The notes under the pieces are model-generated. The model made no database searches and was not told the DNA's origin. It worked only from the letters and a program-made list of their open reading frames with translations. Of a stretch of DNA of 64,000 nucleotides, positions 46,037 through 56,464 are shown one piece after another. How positions within the stretch are numbered: position 1 is the stretch's first letter; each line of letters starts with the position of its first letter. Both the position numbers and the translations under genes were made by a program. Origin of the DNA: Aromatoleum bremense (GTDB lineage: Bacteria > Pseudomonadota > Gammaproteobacteria > Burkholderiales > Rhodocyclaceae); the NCBI RefSeq assembly GCF_017894365.1, contig NZ_CP059467.1, positions 2,356,001 to 2,420,000 of the forward strand, in the 5' to 3' direction.

Positions 46037-49000
46037 ATGACCAACCTCAGCGAAGCCAGGAAGCTCGTCAACTACAAGCCGAAGAACAAAGTCCGCTTCG
46101 TGACCGCGGCGGCACTGTTCGACGGTCACGACGCGTCGATCAACATCATGCGGCGGATCCTGCAATCGACCGGCGCCGAAGTGATCCATCTCGGGCACAA
46201 CCGCTCGGTCGGCGAAATTGTCAACGCGGCGCTGCAGGAAGACGTGCAGGGTATCGCGATCACGAGCTACCAGGGCGGACACGTCGAGTTCTTCAAGTAC
46301 ATGATCGACCTTTTGCGCGCGAACGGCGGCGAGAACATCAAGGTGTTCGGTGGCGGCGGCGGCGTGATCGTGCCGTCCGAGATCCGCGAGCTGCACGACT
46401 ACGGCGTCACGCGCGTGTATTCGCCCGAAGACGGCGCGATGATGGGGCTGCAGGGCATGATCAACGACCTTGTCGAGAATTCCGATTTCGACCTCACCGC
46501 GGTTGCGCCGCAGACTGCCGACGATATCGTCAGGCAGCTCACGACGGGCGAGCGCGCGGACCGCCAGCGCGTGCTGTCGCGTGTCATCACCGCGCTCGAG
46601 AACGGCGCCTATGGCGATGACGTCAGGAAGGCGATCATCGACGCGGCGGCGAAAGTCAGGACGCCGGCGCTCGGCATCACCGGCACCGGCGGCGCGGGCA
46701 AGAGCTCGCTGACCGATGAACTCGTGCGTCGTTTCCGCCTCGACCAGGCTGACCGCCTCAAGCTCGCGATCGTGTCGATCGACCCGTCGCGCAAGCGCAC
46801 CGGCGGTGCGCTGCTCGGCGACCGCATTCGCATGAACGCGATCGAGCACGTCAACATCTACATGCGCTCGCTGGCGACGCGCGACACCGGCTCGGAGATC
46901 TCCGCGGCGCTGCCCGAAGTCATCGCCGCGACGAAGCTCGTCGGCTTCGACCTCGTCATCGTCGAGACTTCCGGCATCGGCCAGGGCAACGCCGCGATCG
47001 TGCCGTACGTCGACCTGTCGCTGTACGTGATGACGCCGGAATTCGGCGCGGCGAGCCAGCTGGAGAAGATCGACATGCTCGACTTCGCCGATTTCGTCGC
47101 GATCAACAAGTTCGACCGCAAGGGCGCCGACGACGCGCTGCGCGACGTGAGGAAGCAGTACCAGAGGAACCGCGAGCTCTTCAGCCAGCCGACCGACGCG
47201 ATGCCGGTGTTCGGCACGATGGCGGCGCGCTTCAACGACGACGGCGTGACCGCCTTGTACCAGGCGATGTTCCCGAAGCTCGTCGAGAAGGGCCTCAAGG
47301 CCAAGCCTGGCGTGCTCCCGGCCGTGGTGACAAAGGCGTCCTCCCACGGCCGCGCGATCGTGCCGGCCGAGCGCACTCGCTATCTCGCGGAAATCGCCGA
47401 CACCGTGCGCGACTACCACAGGCACGTGCAGCAGCAGGCGCGCGTCGCCCGCGAGCGTCAGTCGCTTCGAACCGCGAAGGCGCTGTTCGAGCAGTGCGGC
47501 AAGGACGCGGGCTCGCAGGTGACGTTCGACGAACTGATCGGCTGGAAGGACGGCGAGCTGACGCCCACGGCGAAGAAGCTGCTCGAGATGTGGCCGAAGA
47601 CGAAGGAGCTCTACGCCGCCGACGAATACGTCGTGAAGATCCGCGACAAGGAGATCCGCACCAAGCTGACGAGCGAATCGCTGTCGGGCAGCAAGATCCG
47701 CAAGGTCGCGCTGCCCGCGTTCGACGACGACGGCGAATCGCTGAAATTCCTCATGAAGGAGAACGTGCCCGGCTCGTTCCCCTACACCGCCGGCGTGTTC
47801 GCGTTCAAGCGCGAAGGCGAGGACCCGACGCGGATGTTCGCCGGCGAAGGCGACGCGTTCCGCACGAACCGCCGCTTCAAGAAGGTCTCCGAAGGCATGC
47901 CGGCGCACCGGTTGTCGACCGCCTTCGACTCGGTGACGCTGTACGGCTGCGACCCGGATCTGCGCCCCGACATCTACGGCAAGATCGGCAACTCCGGTGT
48001 GTCGATCGCGACGCTCGACGACATGAAGGTGCTGTACGACGGCTTCGACCTCGTGGCGCCTTCGACCTCGGTGTCGATGACGATCAACGGGCCGGCGCCG
48101 ATCATCCTCGCGTTCTTCTTCAACACCGCGCTCGATCAGCAGGTTGCGAAGTTCAAGGCGGACAACGGCCGCGAACCGACCGAGACCGAATTCCAGAAGA
48201 TCAAGGAATGGACGCTGTCGTCGGTGCGCGGCACCGTGCAGGCCGACATCCTGAAGGAAGACCAGGGCCAGAACACCTGCATCTTCTCGACCGAGTTCGC
48301 GCTGAAGATGATGGGCGACATCCAGGAATACTTCGTCCATCACCAGGTGCAGAACTTCTACTCGGTGTCGATCTCCGGCTACCACATCGCCGAAGCCGGC
48401 GCGAACCCGATCTCGCAGCTCGCCTTCACGCTGTCGAACGGCTTCACCTACGTCGAGTCGTATCTCGCGCGCGGCATGCACATCGACGACTTTGCGCCGA
48501 ACCTGTCGTTCTTCTTCTCGAATGGCATGGACCCGGAATACTCGGTGATCGGCCGTGTCGCACGCCGCATCTGGGCGGTGGCGATGAAGAACAAGTACGG
48601 CGCGAACGAGCGCAGCCAGAAGCTGAAGTACCACGTGCAGACTTCCGGGCGCTCGCTGCACGCGCAGGAGATGGACTTCAACGACATCCGCACGACGCTG
48701 CAGGCCTTGATCGCGATCTACGACAACTGCAACTCGCTGCACACCAACGCGTACGATGAGGCGATCACGACGCCGACCGAGGAATCGGTGCGCCGCGCGA
48801 TGGCGATCCAACTCATCATCAACCGCGAGTGGGGCCTGGCGAAGAATGAGAACCCGAACCAGGGCGCCTTCATCATCGAGGAACTCACCGACCTGGTCGA
48901 AGAGGCGGTGCTGCAGGAGTTCGAGGCCATCTCCAGCCGCGGCGGCGTGCTCGGCGCGATGGAGACCGGCTACCAGCGCGGCAAGATCCAGGAGGAGTCG

Positions 49001-49324
49001 CTCTACTACGAGCACAAGAAGCACGACGGCTCGTACCCGATCATCGGCGTCAATACCTTCCTGAACCCCAAGGGCAGCGCGCAGCCGGAAATCGAGCTCG
49101 CGCGCTCGACCGAGGAGGAGAAGCAGGGGCAGTTGAAGCGCCTCGCCGACTTCCAGGCGCGCAATGCCGCGGAAGCGCCGAAGTGGCTCGCGAAGCTGCG
49201 CCAGGCCGTCATCGACGACGGCAACGTGTTCGAGGTGCTCGTCGACGCGGTGCGCTACTGCTCGCTCGGGCAGATCACGTCGGCGCTGTACGAGGTCGGC
49301 GGGCAGTACCGGCGCAGCATGTGA
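46037..49324 (+). CDS. icmF: Fused isobutyryl-CoA mutase IcmF
   Basis: About 1095 residues from ATG 46037; ATG 46001 is an alternative. Order of domains: cobalamin-binding (His31 in [17 protein letters not shown]), MeaB-like GTPase (P-loop [17 protein letters not shown] near residue 215; [26 protein letters not shown]), and the mutase TIM barrel ([20 protein letters not shown] near 780). IcmF interconverts isobutyryl-CoA and n-butyryl-CoA with adenosylcobalamin; some members act on isovaleryl/pivalyl-CoA. It has its own fused chaperone, unlike the mcm/meaB pair upstream. It is divergent from an AraC gene; a hairpin follows the stop. Confidence 0.95.
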   Translation: MTNLSEARKLVNYKPKNKVRFVTAAALFDGHDASINIMRRILQSTGAEVIHLGHNRSVGEIVNAALQEDVQGIAITSYQGGHVEFFKYMIDLLRANGGENIKVFGGGGGVIVPSEIRELHDYGVTRVYSPEDGAMMGLQGMINDLVENSDFDLTAVAPQTADDIVRQLTTGERADRQRVLSRVITALENGAYGDDVRKAIIDAAAKVRTPALGITGTGGAGKSSLTDELVRRFRLDQADRLKLAIVSIDPSRKRTGGALLGDRIRMNAIEHVNIYMRSLATRDTGSEISAALPEVIAATKLVGFDLVIVETSGIGQGNAAIVPYVDLSLYVMTPEFGAASQLEKIDMLDFADFVAINKFDRKGADDALRDVRKQYQRNRELFSQPTDAMPVFGTMAARFNDDGVTALYQAMFPKLVEKGLKAKPGVLPAVVTKASSHGRAIVPAERTRYLAEIADTVRDYHRHVQQQARVARERQSLRTAKALFEQCGKDAGSQVTFDELIGWKDGELTPTAKKLLEMWPKTKELYAADEYVVKIRDKEIRTKLTSESLSGSKIRKVALPAFDDDGESLKFLMKENVPGSFPYTAGVFAFKREGEDPTRMFAGEGDAFRTNRRFKKVSEGMPAHRLSTAFDSVTLYGCDPDLRPDIYGKIGNSGVSIATLDDMKVLYDGFDLVAPSTSVSMTINGPAPIILAFFFNTALDQQVAKFKADNGREPTETEFQKIKEWTLSSVRGTVQADILKEDQGQNTCIFSTEFALKMMGDIQEYFVHHQVQNFYSVSISGYHIAEAGANPISQLAFTLSNGFTYVESYLARGMHIDDFAPNLSFFFSNGMDPEYSVIGRVARRIWAVAMKNKYGANERSQKLKYHVQTSGRSLHAQEMDFNDIRTTLQALIAIYDNCNSLHTNAYDEAITTPTEESVRRAMAIQLIINREWGLAKNENPNQGAFIIEELTDLVEEAVLQEFEAISSRGGVLGAMETGYQRGKIQEESLYYEHKKHDGSYPIIGVNTFLNPKGSAQPEIELARSTEEEKQGQLKRLADFQARNAAEAPKWLAKLRQAVIDDGNVFEVLVDAVRYCSLGQITSALYEVGGQYRRSM

Positions 49325-49341
49325 CCCACCTAACGCCGACT

Positions 49342-49373
49342 CCGGCTCCCCGCATTTCAGGGCGGGGAGCCGG
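49342..49373 (+). terminator. Stem-loop after icmF
   Basis: CCGGCTCCCCGC (49342-49353) and GCGGGGAGCCGG (49362-49373) form a perfect 12-bp stem with an 8-nt loop, 18 bp after the icmF stop. No T-tract follows. Probable transcript end or 3' stabiliser. Confidence 0.65.
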
Positions 49374-49504
49374 GGCACCGGTCTGAAGGCCGGCTCCGGG
49401 AAGTTGCTGCGAAATGGTCGATGCTGCCGCGACGCCCACATGTTGACCGGCGCGATGTGCGGCGCCAGACTTCAGAGTTTTATCGGCCCTCCGGATTCCA
49501 GACC

Positions 49505-50620
49505 ATGCTTTTCGACTCGTCCAAGCCTTCGATCGTCATCGCTGGCGACAAGGGCGTATCAGGAACCTTGACTCGCAACCAGAAAACTTTCAACCGCCTG
49601 ATCAAGCAGATCGAACAGAAGCGTCAACGCCTGGCGGCATGGGAAATACTCCTGCCGCGCTACCAGAAGAAGTACGCGGAAGAGCTTTTGCCCATTGAAG
49701 CCGAACTCGAAGGCCTGCAGTTGCAGATGGTGCGAAAGCTGGACCAGGCATATGGGCAGAAAGGCCTGACGCGCACCGAGCGCAAGGTCCTGGCCGAATT
49801 TATCGCCAATCTGGTGGCTCCGCTTCTCGAGAAGTCGGACGATCCGGAACTCAAGGAAATCTACAACCGGCACAGCGGGTCGGATTACGACGAGGATCTT
49901 GCGGCGGAAAAGCAGCAGCTCAAGGAAATGTTCGAGGGCATGATGGGCGTCGGGCTGGACGACGATATCGATTTCAACGACCCCGAATCCTTCCTGCGTC
50001 AGGCACATGAGAAAATGACCGAGCAGGCGGAAAAGGCGAGTGCCGAGCAGGCCTCACGCGCGGCGCGGCGCAAGAAAACGGCGAAGCAACTGGCCCGCGA
50101 ACAGGCGCAGGAAACCGAGGAAAAGGAGATCAGCGCCTCGATTCGCGACGTTTACCGCAAGCTCGCCAGCGCGCTGCACCCCGATCGTGAGCCGGACCTG
50201 GCCGAGCGCGAGCGCAAGAACCTGCTCATGCAGCGCGTCAATCGCGCTTATGAAAGCCGGAATCTGCTGCAGCTTCTCGAACTGCAGCTGGAACTGGAGC
50301 ACATTGACCCGGCCGATCTGGCCCAGATGAGCGAAGATCGTCTGAAGCGCTTCAATGCGATCCTGAAGGACCAGTCGAAGGAACTCGACATGGAGATCAC
50401 GGGTATCGAACATGCGTTCACCCTGCGCTTCCAGGTCGATCCGCGGCAACGCCTGTCTCCCGAGAGCATGTTGTCCTTGCTCGACGTTCAGATCGTGCGG
50501 AAGAAGCAGACGTTCAGGTCCATGGAAGAGGATCTTGCGAAGTTCGACGACATCAAGGAAATCAAAGCGCTGCTCAAGGATCTGAAGTCCATGCGGTTTG
50601 ACGAAGGGATGATGTTCTGA
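49505..50620 (+). CDS. J-domain-containing protein with central HPD motif
   Basis: About 371 residues from ATG 49505. The protein is strongly helical and charged. Residues about 25-200 are predicted coiled coil with acidic (DDDIDFNDPESF) and basic (RAARRKKTAKQLAREQAQE) tracts. A J-like domain is centred at HPD 225-227 (YRKLASALHPDREPDLAERE), followed by the last J helix (RVNRAYESRNLLQLLELQ). The J domain is internal rather than N-terminal, so it may recruit DnaK to a partner held by the coiled coil. No neighbours in the same direction. Function not known. Confidence 0.72.
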   Translation: MLFDSSKPSIVIAGDKGVSGTLTRNQKTFNRLIKQIEQKRQRLAAWEILLPRYQKKYAEELLPIEAELEGLQLQMVRKLDQAYGQKGLTRTERKVLAEFIANLVAPLLEKSDDPELKEIYNRHSGSDYDEDLAAEKQQLKEMFEGMMGVGLDDDIDFNDPESFLRQAHEKMTEQAEKASAEQASRAARRKKTAKQLAREQAQETEEKEISASIRDVYRKLASALHPDREPDLAERERKNLLMQRVNRAYESRNLLQLLELQLELEHIDPADLAQMSEDRLKRFNAILKDQSKELDMEITGIEHAFTLRFQVDPRQRLSPESMLSLLDVQIVRKKQTFRSMEEDLAKFDDIKEIKALLKDLKSMRFDEGMMF

Positions 50621-50791
50621 GCGGGTGGGGGCGCCAGTAAAGCATTGCCGGCGTCCCGTCGTGTCAGCCGACTGACGGCCCGATCCGGGCGGGCTGTGGG
50701 CAGACGCCGGGGTTTCCCGCTACGGCAGAGAGTTTCGGTTTCCTTGGCGGCGGAGCTGCGAACTTTCCGCCCGGGCCCGGCTCACGAACCG

Positions 50792-52672
50792 TCAGTGAGC
50801 AGTTGCCAGCGTTGTGTCCCCGGCCGGGGGGCGGTGCCTCCACTGGCAATGCGCCTCCCAGTCGACGAACTGTTCGGTCGGAATCGGAAAGCCGACGAAA
50901 TGGCCCTGGGCGGTGTCGCAGCCGAGTGCCCGCAGGCTGTCCCACTGCGCCTCGCTTTCGACGCCTTCGGCGACGACGCCGAGCCCGAGGTTGTGGCCGA
51001 GTTCGACGGTCGAGCGCACGATGACCGCGGAGCCGGCGTTTGTCAGCATGCTTGCGACGAACGACTGGTCGATCTTCAGCGAGTCGACGGGCAGCTTCTG
51101 CAGGTAGCTCAGGCTCGAGTAGCCGGTACCGAAATCGTCGATGAAGAGATCGACACCCAGCGCCTTCAAGCGCTGGAGCGTCTTGAGCGCGCCGACCGGG
51201 TCTTCCATCAGCGCGCTTTCGGTCAGTTCGAACTGCATCATCTCGGGCGGCATCGCCCAGGTGGCGAACAGGCTCGAGATCCGGTCGACGAGGTGCGGAT
51301 CGCGCAGGTCCTGTGCCGACAGATTGACCGACAGCGGCTGGCGGATGCCCTGTTCGAACCACGTGTGGCTCTGACGGAACGCGGTTTCGAGCACCCAGCG
51401 CGTCAGCGGCATGATCAGGCCGGCACGTTCGGCGAGCGCGATGAATTCGCCGGTCGCGATCATGCCGTGCTGCGCGTGCTGCCAGCGCACCAGCGCTTCC
51501 GCGCCGCATACTTCGCCGGACGAGATCGATACTTTCGGCTGGCAGTACAGCAGCAGTTCGTTCTTGTCGATCGCGCTGCGCAGGTCGCTCATCAGCGCGA
51601 GGCGGCGCGTGCATTCCTGATCGGCGGTGCCCTGGTAGAGCGCGAATTTCGCGGCGGTGCGTTTTGCCTGGACGGCGGCGATCTTCGCGCGGCGCAGGAT
51701 CGCATCAGCAGTGTTGCCGTGGCCGGGAAACATCGCGACGCCGATGTAAGCGTGCGGGTCGACGGTCAGCGGGCCGAGCGGCACCGGGTCGCAGACTTCG
51801 CGCATGATCCGCTGCGCCAACCGGATCGCGACTTCGGCGCTGGTGTTCGGCAGGGCAAGCGCGAATTCGTCTTCACCGGCGCGCGCGACCGACTGACCTT
51901 CGCCGGCGAGTTGCGACAGACGCCTCGCCATCTCCCGCACCAGGAGGTCCGCCTCCTCGTAGCCCAGCGTGTCGCTGATCTCCTGGAAGTGCCCGATCTT
52001 GATGATCAGCAGCGCGAGCGGATTGTGCGCGGCGTGCACCGCCTCGATCGCGCTCGTCAGCTCCTGCTGCAGCGACGTGCGGTTCGGCAGCCCGGTGAGC
52101 GTGTCGAAGTAGGCCATGTGGCGGATCGTTTCTTCCGCCTCGCGGTGGCGCGCGCGCATCCGCAACGTGCCGATGCCGAAGCCCAGGTCATCGGCCATCT
52201 CGCCGAGCAGCGCGCATTCCTGTTCGTTGAAGGCGTCGGGCTCGGCGGCGAAAATCGTCAGGTTGCCTGCCACCCGGCCTTCGACCAGCAACGGAAAGGC
52301 CGCGACCGAACCATAGCCGCGATCGATGGCTTCGGTGATCGCGATCGGCAGGTGGGGCGCGGCCACCGTCTTGATGTCCTGCACCACAGCCGGTTTGCCG
52401 GTTCGCACCGCCTGCGCGGTCGGGCCGCCTTCCCCTTCGGCCCAGGTGAAATGCGCGATGTCGAAAAAGCCGTCTTCGAATCCTCGATGAGCGACCGGGC
52501 GCAATGTCTTCCCTTCATCCTGCTCGGCAAAGCCAACCCATGCCATGCGGTAGCGGCCGAGTTCGACGATGACCCTGCACATCTCCTGCAGCAGGCTCGT
52601 TTCGTCCTCGGCCCGCAGCAGTGTCCGGTTTCCGGCGCTCAACGTGCGCAATGCACGTTCGGCATAGTTCAT
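50792..52672 (-). CDS. GAF-GGDEF-EAL cyclic-di-GMP protein, probable phosphodiesterase
   Basis: About 626 residues from ATG 52672 (AAGGA six bases upstream). The GAF domain spans about 10-160 (EDETSLLQEMCRVIVELGRY). The GGDEF domain, about 175-335, starts HMAYFDTLTGLPNRTSLQQE, but its catalytic motif reads AGEDEF, so cyclase activity is doubtful. The EAL domain (about 350-600) has GAEALVRWQHAQHG, the metal-binding ELTES, and DDFGTGYSSLSYLQ, all intact. It should hydrolyse c-di-GMP, with GAF sensing a small ligand. No membrane segment is seen. Such enzymes often tune attachment, and this genome has Flp pili. Confidence 0.9.
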   Translation of the reverse strand: MNYAERALRTLSAGNRTLLRAEDETSLLQEMCRVIVELGRYRMAWVGFAEQDEGKTLRPVAHRGFEDGFFDIAHFTWAEGEGGPTAQAVRTGKPAVVQDIKTVAAPHLPIAITEAIDRGYGSVAAFPLLVEGRVAGNLTIFAAEPDAFNEQECALLGEMADDLGFGIGTLRMRARHREAEETIRHMAYFDTLTGLPNRTSLQQELTSAIEAVHAAHNPLALLIIKIGHFQEISDTLGYEEADLLVREMARRLSQLAGEGQSVARAGEDEFALALPNTSAEVAIRLAQRIMREVCDPVPLGPLTVDPHAYIGVAMFPGHGNTADAILRRAKIAAVQAKRTAAKFALYQGTADQECTRRLALMSDLRSAIDKNELLLYCQPKVSISSGEVCGAEALVRWQHAQHGMIATGEFIALAERAGLIMPLTRWVLETAFRQSHTWFEQGIRQPLSVNLSAQDLRDPHLVDRISSLFATWAMPPEMMQFELTESALMEDPVGALKTLQRLKALGVDLFIDDFGTGYSSLSYLQKLPVDSLKIDQSFVASMLTNAGSAVIVRSTVELGHNLGLGVVAEGVESEAQWDSLRALGCDTAQGHFVGFPIPTEQFVDWEAHCQWRHRPPAGDTTLATAH

Positions 52673-52930
52673 GATCTTCCTTTTGTACCCCGCGCCCCGG
52701 GGGGCGCGCGGTCTCGCTGGATTCGATCGTGGCTGTCCTGCACGACGTGGCGATGGTTTGCCGGCGCGTCGCCCGATAAACAATAAGACCAGAGCTCTCG
52801 CAGATCGTGCCACCCTCCTGCCTTCAGGGTAGTGTCCGGAATGTTCTGGTGCAACGACGGTAGGTTGCCGGGTGGGCGGCGGCGCGAAACCGCTGTGCGA
52901 GGGCGATCCGCATGATCACCGGCCCCCATC

Positions 52931-53569
52931 TTACGCAGTCGAGCGTGATTTCCACGCGCCGAGCGCGACCGGCACCAGCGACAGGACGATGATCGCGACG
53001 ATGACGAGCGTGAGGTTCTGCTTGATCCACGGCATGTTGCCGAACCAGTAGCCGGCGAACGTCAGCGACACGACCCATGACAGCGCGCCGATGACGTTGA
53101 AAAGCGTGAAACGTGCATACGTCATGTTGCCGATGCCGGCGACAAACGGGGCGAAGGTGCGGAACAGCGGCAAAAAACGCGAGATCACGAGCGTCTTGCC
53201 GCCGTGCTTCTCGTAGAAAAGGTGCGTCTTCATCAGCGCCGCCTTGTTGAAGAGGCGCGAGTTCTCCCACTGGAACACCTTCGGCCCGAAGTAGCGGCCG
53301 ATGGCGTAGTTGACGGTGTTGCCGAGTACCGCGGCGATCGTCAGCACGGTGATCAGCAGGCCGATGTCCATGCCGCCCACCGCCGCGAGCGCGCCGGCGA
53401 CGAACAGCAGCGAGTCGCCCGGCAGGAATGGCGTGACGACGAAACCCGTCTCGCTGAAGATCACCGCGAACAGGATCGCGTAGATCCATATCCCGTAAGC
53501 CTGGACGAGCGCCTCGAGGTGCTTGTCGAGGTGCATGACGATGTCGATGAGGAGATTGATGATTTCCAT
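52931..53569 (-). CDS. DedA-family membrane protein
   Basis: 212 residues. Family hallmarks: FSETGFVVTPFLPGDSLLFV near residues 38-57, GNTVNYAIGRYFGPKVF near 82, and the conserved Arg stretch FYEKHGGKTLVISRFLPLFR with TFAPFVAGIGNM. About five to six membrane segments. DedA/VTT-domain proteins take part in lipid-carrier recycling and proton-motive-force homeostasis. Both the conserved acidic and arginine positions are kept. Single gene with 258 bp of non-coding DNA between it and the EAL gene's start. Confidence 0.92.
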   Translation of the reverse strand: MEIINLLIDIVMHLDKHLEALVQAYGIWIYAILFAVIFSETGFVVTPFLPGDSLLFVAGALAAVGGMDIGLLITVLTIAAVLGNTVNYAIGRYFGPKVFQWENSRLFNKAALMKTHLFYEKHGGKTLVISRFLPLFRTFAPFVAGIGNMTYARFTLFNVIGALSWVVSLTFAGYWFGNMPWIKQNLTLVIVAIIVLSLVPVALGAWKSRSTA

Positions 53570-53642
53570 GGGCGGGGGCGCGTGCGCCGGTCGGCGAAGT
53601 TGGGGATTTTACCCGACGGCGTCCGCCCCGCCCTGCGGTGTT

Positions 53643-54119
53643 TCACCGGAGTCGCTCGGCGCGCCGGCACTCGAAAAACTCCCGCTCCGACAGCTTTTCC
53701 GCGGTTTCCCCTTCGCGCCGGGCATTGTCCGGGTGCCGCCGCGTTTTCGCCAGGCGCTGCGCCCTGGCCCTGTCTTCGCGGATCTGCAGGCAGCGGTCCG
53801 ATTCGGCCTTCCGCTGCACCGCGTTCTCGACGGCGGCCTCGCGGCGCCGGGCCGCCCGCTCGTCGTCAATGCGCCTCAGTTCGACCCGGCCGGTCTCGGT
53901 TCGCGAGCGCGCCCGCAGGTCGTCGAGCCGGTCGTAGTCGCCTGCCGCCGGCTTCACTTCCAGCGGCGCTGAATCGGCGTCGCAGGGGGTGCCGGAAAAC
54001 ACCGTCCTGCCGCCTTCCCGGCATTTGTAGACCTGCCCGTGCGCGGGTGGATGGAGCGCCAGCACGGCGGCGCCGATGCATAGCGAAAGGAGGCGGAGGG
54101 TGAATGGACGTTCCTGCAC
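53643..54119 (-). CDS. DUF4124-domain secreted protein
   Basis: 158 residues from GTG 54119. A signal peptide (LRLLSLCIGAAVLALHPPAH followed by GQ) leads into a DUF4124-type segment VYKCREGGRTVFSGTPCDAD with two cysteines. The rest is a long charged helix rich in Arg and Glu (RAARRREAAVENAVQRKAES) with two more cysteines near the end (DRCLQIRED, EFFECRRAE). A periplasmic location is likely. DUF4124 proteins have no defined function; many accompany envelope processes. Confidence 0.78.
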   Translation of the reverse strand: MQERPFTLRLLSLCIGAAVLALHPPAHGQVYKCREGGRTVFSGTPCDADSAPLEVKPAAGDYDRLDDLRARSRTETGRVELRRIDDERAARRREAAVENAVQRKAESDRCLQIREDRARAQRLAKTRRHPDNARREGETAEKLSEREFFECRRAERLR

Positions 54120-54476
54120 GGTCGCTCCGTTTGAGGGGCCGCGTTCCGCCGGCTTCGTCCGCCCGCAGACGTGGTCGCCCTTCTGTGAAGCCCGATTCTA
54201 ACGAATGGCGAAAACCATTCGGGTTATTCCATGTGGTTTTGTTTTTGGGCGGTGTGACGTTGTGCACTACCTCGCGGCGCCATTGCAATAATTGACTACA
54301 TTTCCCAAACAGTTGCGCAAACATCGCTTGCGACACTACCCATCAACACGTTCCGCCCGGTCTCTCTGACCGGGCCGGGGCCCCGGCGCCAGCGCTGCGC
54401 CATCCCGCAGGCCTGCAGCGAACAGCAGGGTTCGGGCACATAAGCGAAAGGTATCGAACCGAAGGAGGAGGTGGGT
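54120..54476. promoter_or_regulatory. Non-coding region upstream of the acyl-CoA/ABC operon
   Basis: 357 bp with no convincing gene. It carries a perfect 7-bp inverted repeat CGAATGG-CGAAAA-CCATTCG (54202-54221) and an AT-richer patch around 54225-54310, where the operon promoter probably lies. I cannot place -35/-10 boxes reliably. Confidence 0.4.
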
Positions 54477-56453
54477 ATGTCCGAATCGACCGGGCAAGCC
54501 GTGCACTTGGCCGCGCTGGACACGTTCCCGCGGCTGCTGATGCACCACGCCAGCGTGCGGCCAAACCGGCCGGCGATGCGCGAGAAGGAATACGGCATCT
54601 GGCAGACCCATAGCTGGGCGGCCGTGGCGCAGAACGTCCGCGCGATCGCGTGCGGGCTCGCCGAACTGGGCTTCAAGCGCGGTGACCGGCTCGCGATCAT
54701 CGGCGACAACCGGCCGCGGCTGTACTGGTCGGTCGCTGCGTGCCAGTGCCTCGGCGGCATTCCGGTGATGCTGTATCAGGATGCGGTCGCGCAGGAGATG
54801 ATCTATGTGCTGCAGGATGCCGAGATCCAGTTCGCCGTCGTCGAGGACCAGGAGCAGGTCGACAAGATGCTCGAGATCCAGGCGGAAGTGCCGTTGCTGC
54901 GCCATGTCATCTACGACGACCCGCGTGGGATGCGGCATTACACGCAGACGCTCTTGATGGGGCTCGATGCGTTGCAGGAGATGGGGCGCATCCACGACCG
55001 CAACCACCCCGATTTCCTCGACGCCGAGATCGACAAAGGCGCCTCCGACGACATCTCGGTGATGCTGTACACGTCCGGCACGACCGGCAAGCCGAAAGGC
55101 GTGTGCCAGACGCATGGCGCATTCATCGCCGCGGCGACCGGCGGCATGGAGTTCGACCGGCTGACCGACCGGGAGGACATCCTGTCGTACCTGCCGATGG
55201 CGTGGGTCGGCGACCACCTGTTCTCGTTCGCGCAGGCGATGGTCGCGGGCTTCACGATCAACTGCCCCGAGTCGGGCGACACGGTCATGACCGACCTGCG
55301 CGAAATCGGTCCGACCTACTATTTCGCGCCGCCGCGCGTGTTCGAGAACCTGCTCACCCAGGTAATGATCCGCATGGAGGACGCGGGCGCGGTGAAGCGC
55401 AAGCTCTTCCACCATTTCATGGACGTCGCGCGCCGCTGCGGTGCCGACATCCTCGACGGCAAGCCGGTGCCGGTGGCCGACCGCGTGCAGTACGCGCTCG
55501 GCAACTTCCTCGTGTACGGGCCGCTGAAGAACGTTCTCGGCATGAGCCGCATCCGCGTCGCCTACACGGCGGGCGCGGCGATCGGGCCCGATCTGTTCCG
55601 CTTCTATCGCTCGATCGGCGTGAACCTGAAGCAGCTCTACGGCCAGACCGAGACCTGCGCCTACGTGTGCCTGCAGCCGGATGGCCAGATCAAGCTCGAT
55701 TCGGTCGGCAAACCGGCGCCGTTCGTCGAAGTCAGGCTCGACGACAAGGGCGAGATCCTGGTCAAGGGACCGATGCTGCTGAAGGCCTACTACAAGCGCC
55801 CGGACGCGACCGCGGAATCGATCAACGCCGAGGGCTATTTCATGACCGGCGACGCCGGCTTCTTCGACGAGGACGGCCACCTGAAAATCATCGACCGCGC
55901 CAAGGACGTCGGCAAGCTCAACGACGGGTCGATGTTCGCGCCGAACTACATCGAGAACAAGCTGAAGTTCTTCCCGTACGTGAAGGAGGCGGTCACGTTC
56001 GGCAATCACCGCGAGTGCGTCACCGCGTTCATCAACATCGACCTCGAGGCGGTCGGCAACTGGGCCGAGAGGAAGGGCATGGCGTATTCGGGCTACACCG
56101 ACCTCGCGTCGCAGCCGGCGGTGTATGAGCTGATTCGCGACTGCATCGAGAAAGTCAATGCCGACCTCGCTGCCGATCCGAAAATGAGTGGCTCGCAGAT
56201 CCGCCGCTTCCTGATCCTGCATAAGGAGCTCGACGCCGACGACGGCGAGCTGACGCGCACGCGCAAGGTCCGCCGCAACTTCATCGCGGAACGCTACGGC
56301 GTACTGATCGAGGCGCTGTTCGAAGGACGGAAGAGCCAGCACATCGAGACGCTGGTGAAGTACGAGGATGGTCGCGAGGGCCGCATCAGCGCCGACCTGC
56401 GCATCGAGGAAACGAAGACTTTCGCGCCGCACGCGGCGACCCGCGCCGCGTGA
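54477..56453 (+). CDS. AMP-dependent acyl-CoA synthetase (long-chain type)
   Basis: About 658 residues from ATG 54477, with GGAGGAG eight bases upstream. ANL-superfamily motifs: P-loop MLYTSGTTGKPKGVCQTHG near residue 200, SYLPMAWVGDHLFSFAQAM, LKQLYGQTETCAYVCL, and YFMTGDAGFFDEDGHLKIID. The C-terminal lid has the catalytic-type Lys in TRKVRR. It activates a carboxylic acid to its CoA thioester with ATP. Being first in an operon with an ABC importer suggests the imported acid is its substrate. Long-chain-type architecture does not fix chain length; an aromatic or branched acid is possible. Confidence 0.9.
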   Translation: MSESTGQAVHLAALDTFPRLLMHHASVRPNRPAMREKEYGIWQTHSWAAVAQNVRAIACGLAELGFKRGDRLAIIGDNRPRLYWSVAACQCLGGIPVMLYQDAVAQEMIYVLQDAEIQFAVVEDQEQVDKMLEIQAEVPLLRHVIYDDPRGMRHYTQTLLMGLDALQEMGRIHDRNHPDFLDAEIDKGASDDISVMLYTSGTTGKPKGVCQTHGAFIAAATGGMEFDRLTDREDILSYLPMAWVGDHLFSFAQAMVAGFTINCPESGDTVMTDLREIGPTYYFAPPRVFENLLTQVMIRMEDAGAVKRKLFHHFMDVARRCGADILDGKPVPVADRVQYALGNFLVYGPLKNVLGMSRIRVAYTAGAAIGPDLFRFYRSIGVNLKQLYGQTETCAYVCLQPDGQIKLDSVGKPAPFVEVRLDDKGEILVKGPMLLKAYYKRPDATAESINAEGYFMTGDAGFFDEDGHLKIIDRAKDVGKLNDGSMFAPNYIENKLKFFPYVKEAVTFGNHRECVTAFINIDLEAVGNWAERKGMAYSGYTDLASQPAVYELIRDCIEKVNADLAADPKMSGSQIRRFLILHKELDADDGELTRTRKVRRNFIAERYGVLIEALFEGRKSQHIETLVKYEDGREGRISADLRIEETKTFAPHAATRAA

Positions 56454-56464
56454 GGAGAGGAGCG

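Noticed and set aside
45872..49441. Minus-strand open frame of 1189 codons antisense to icmF
   Set aside because: It shadows the clearly recognised IcmF; its translation is Arg/His/Asp-rich with no domain, the usual result of reading high-G+C codons in reverse.
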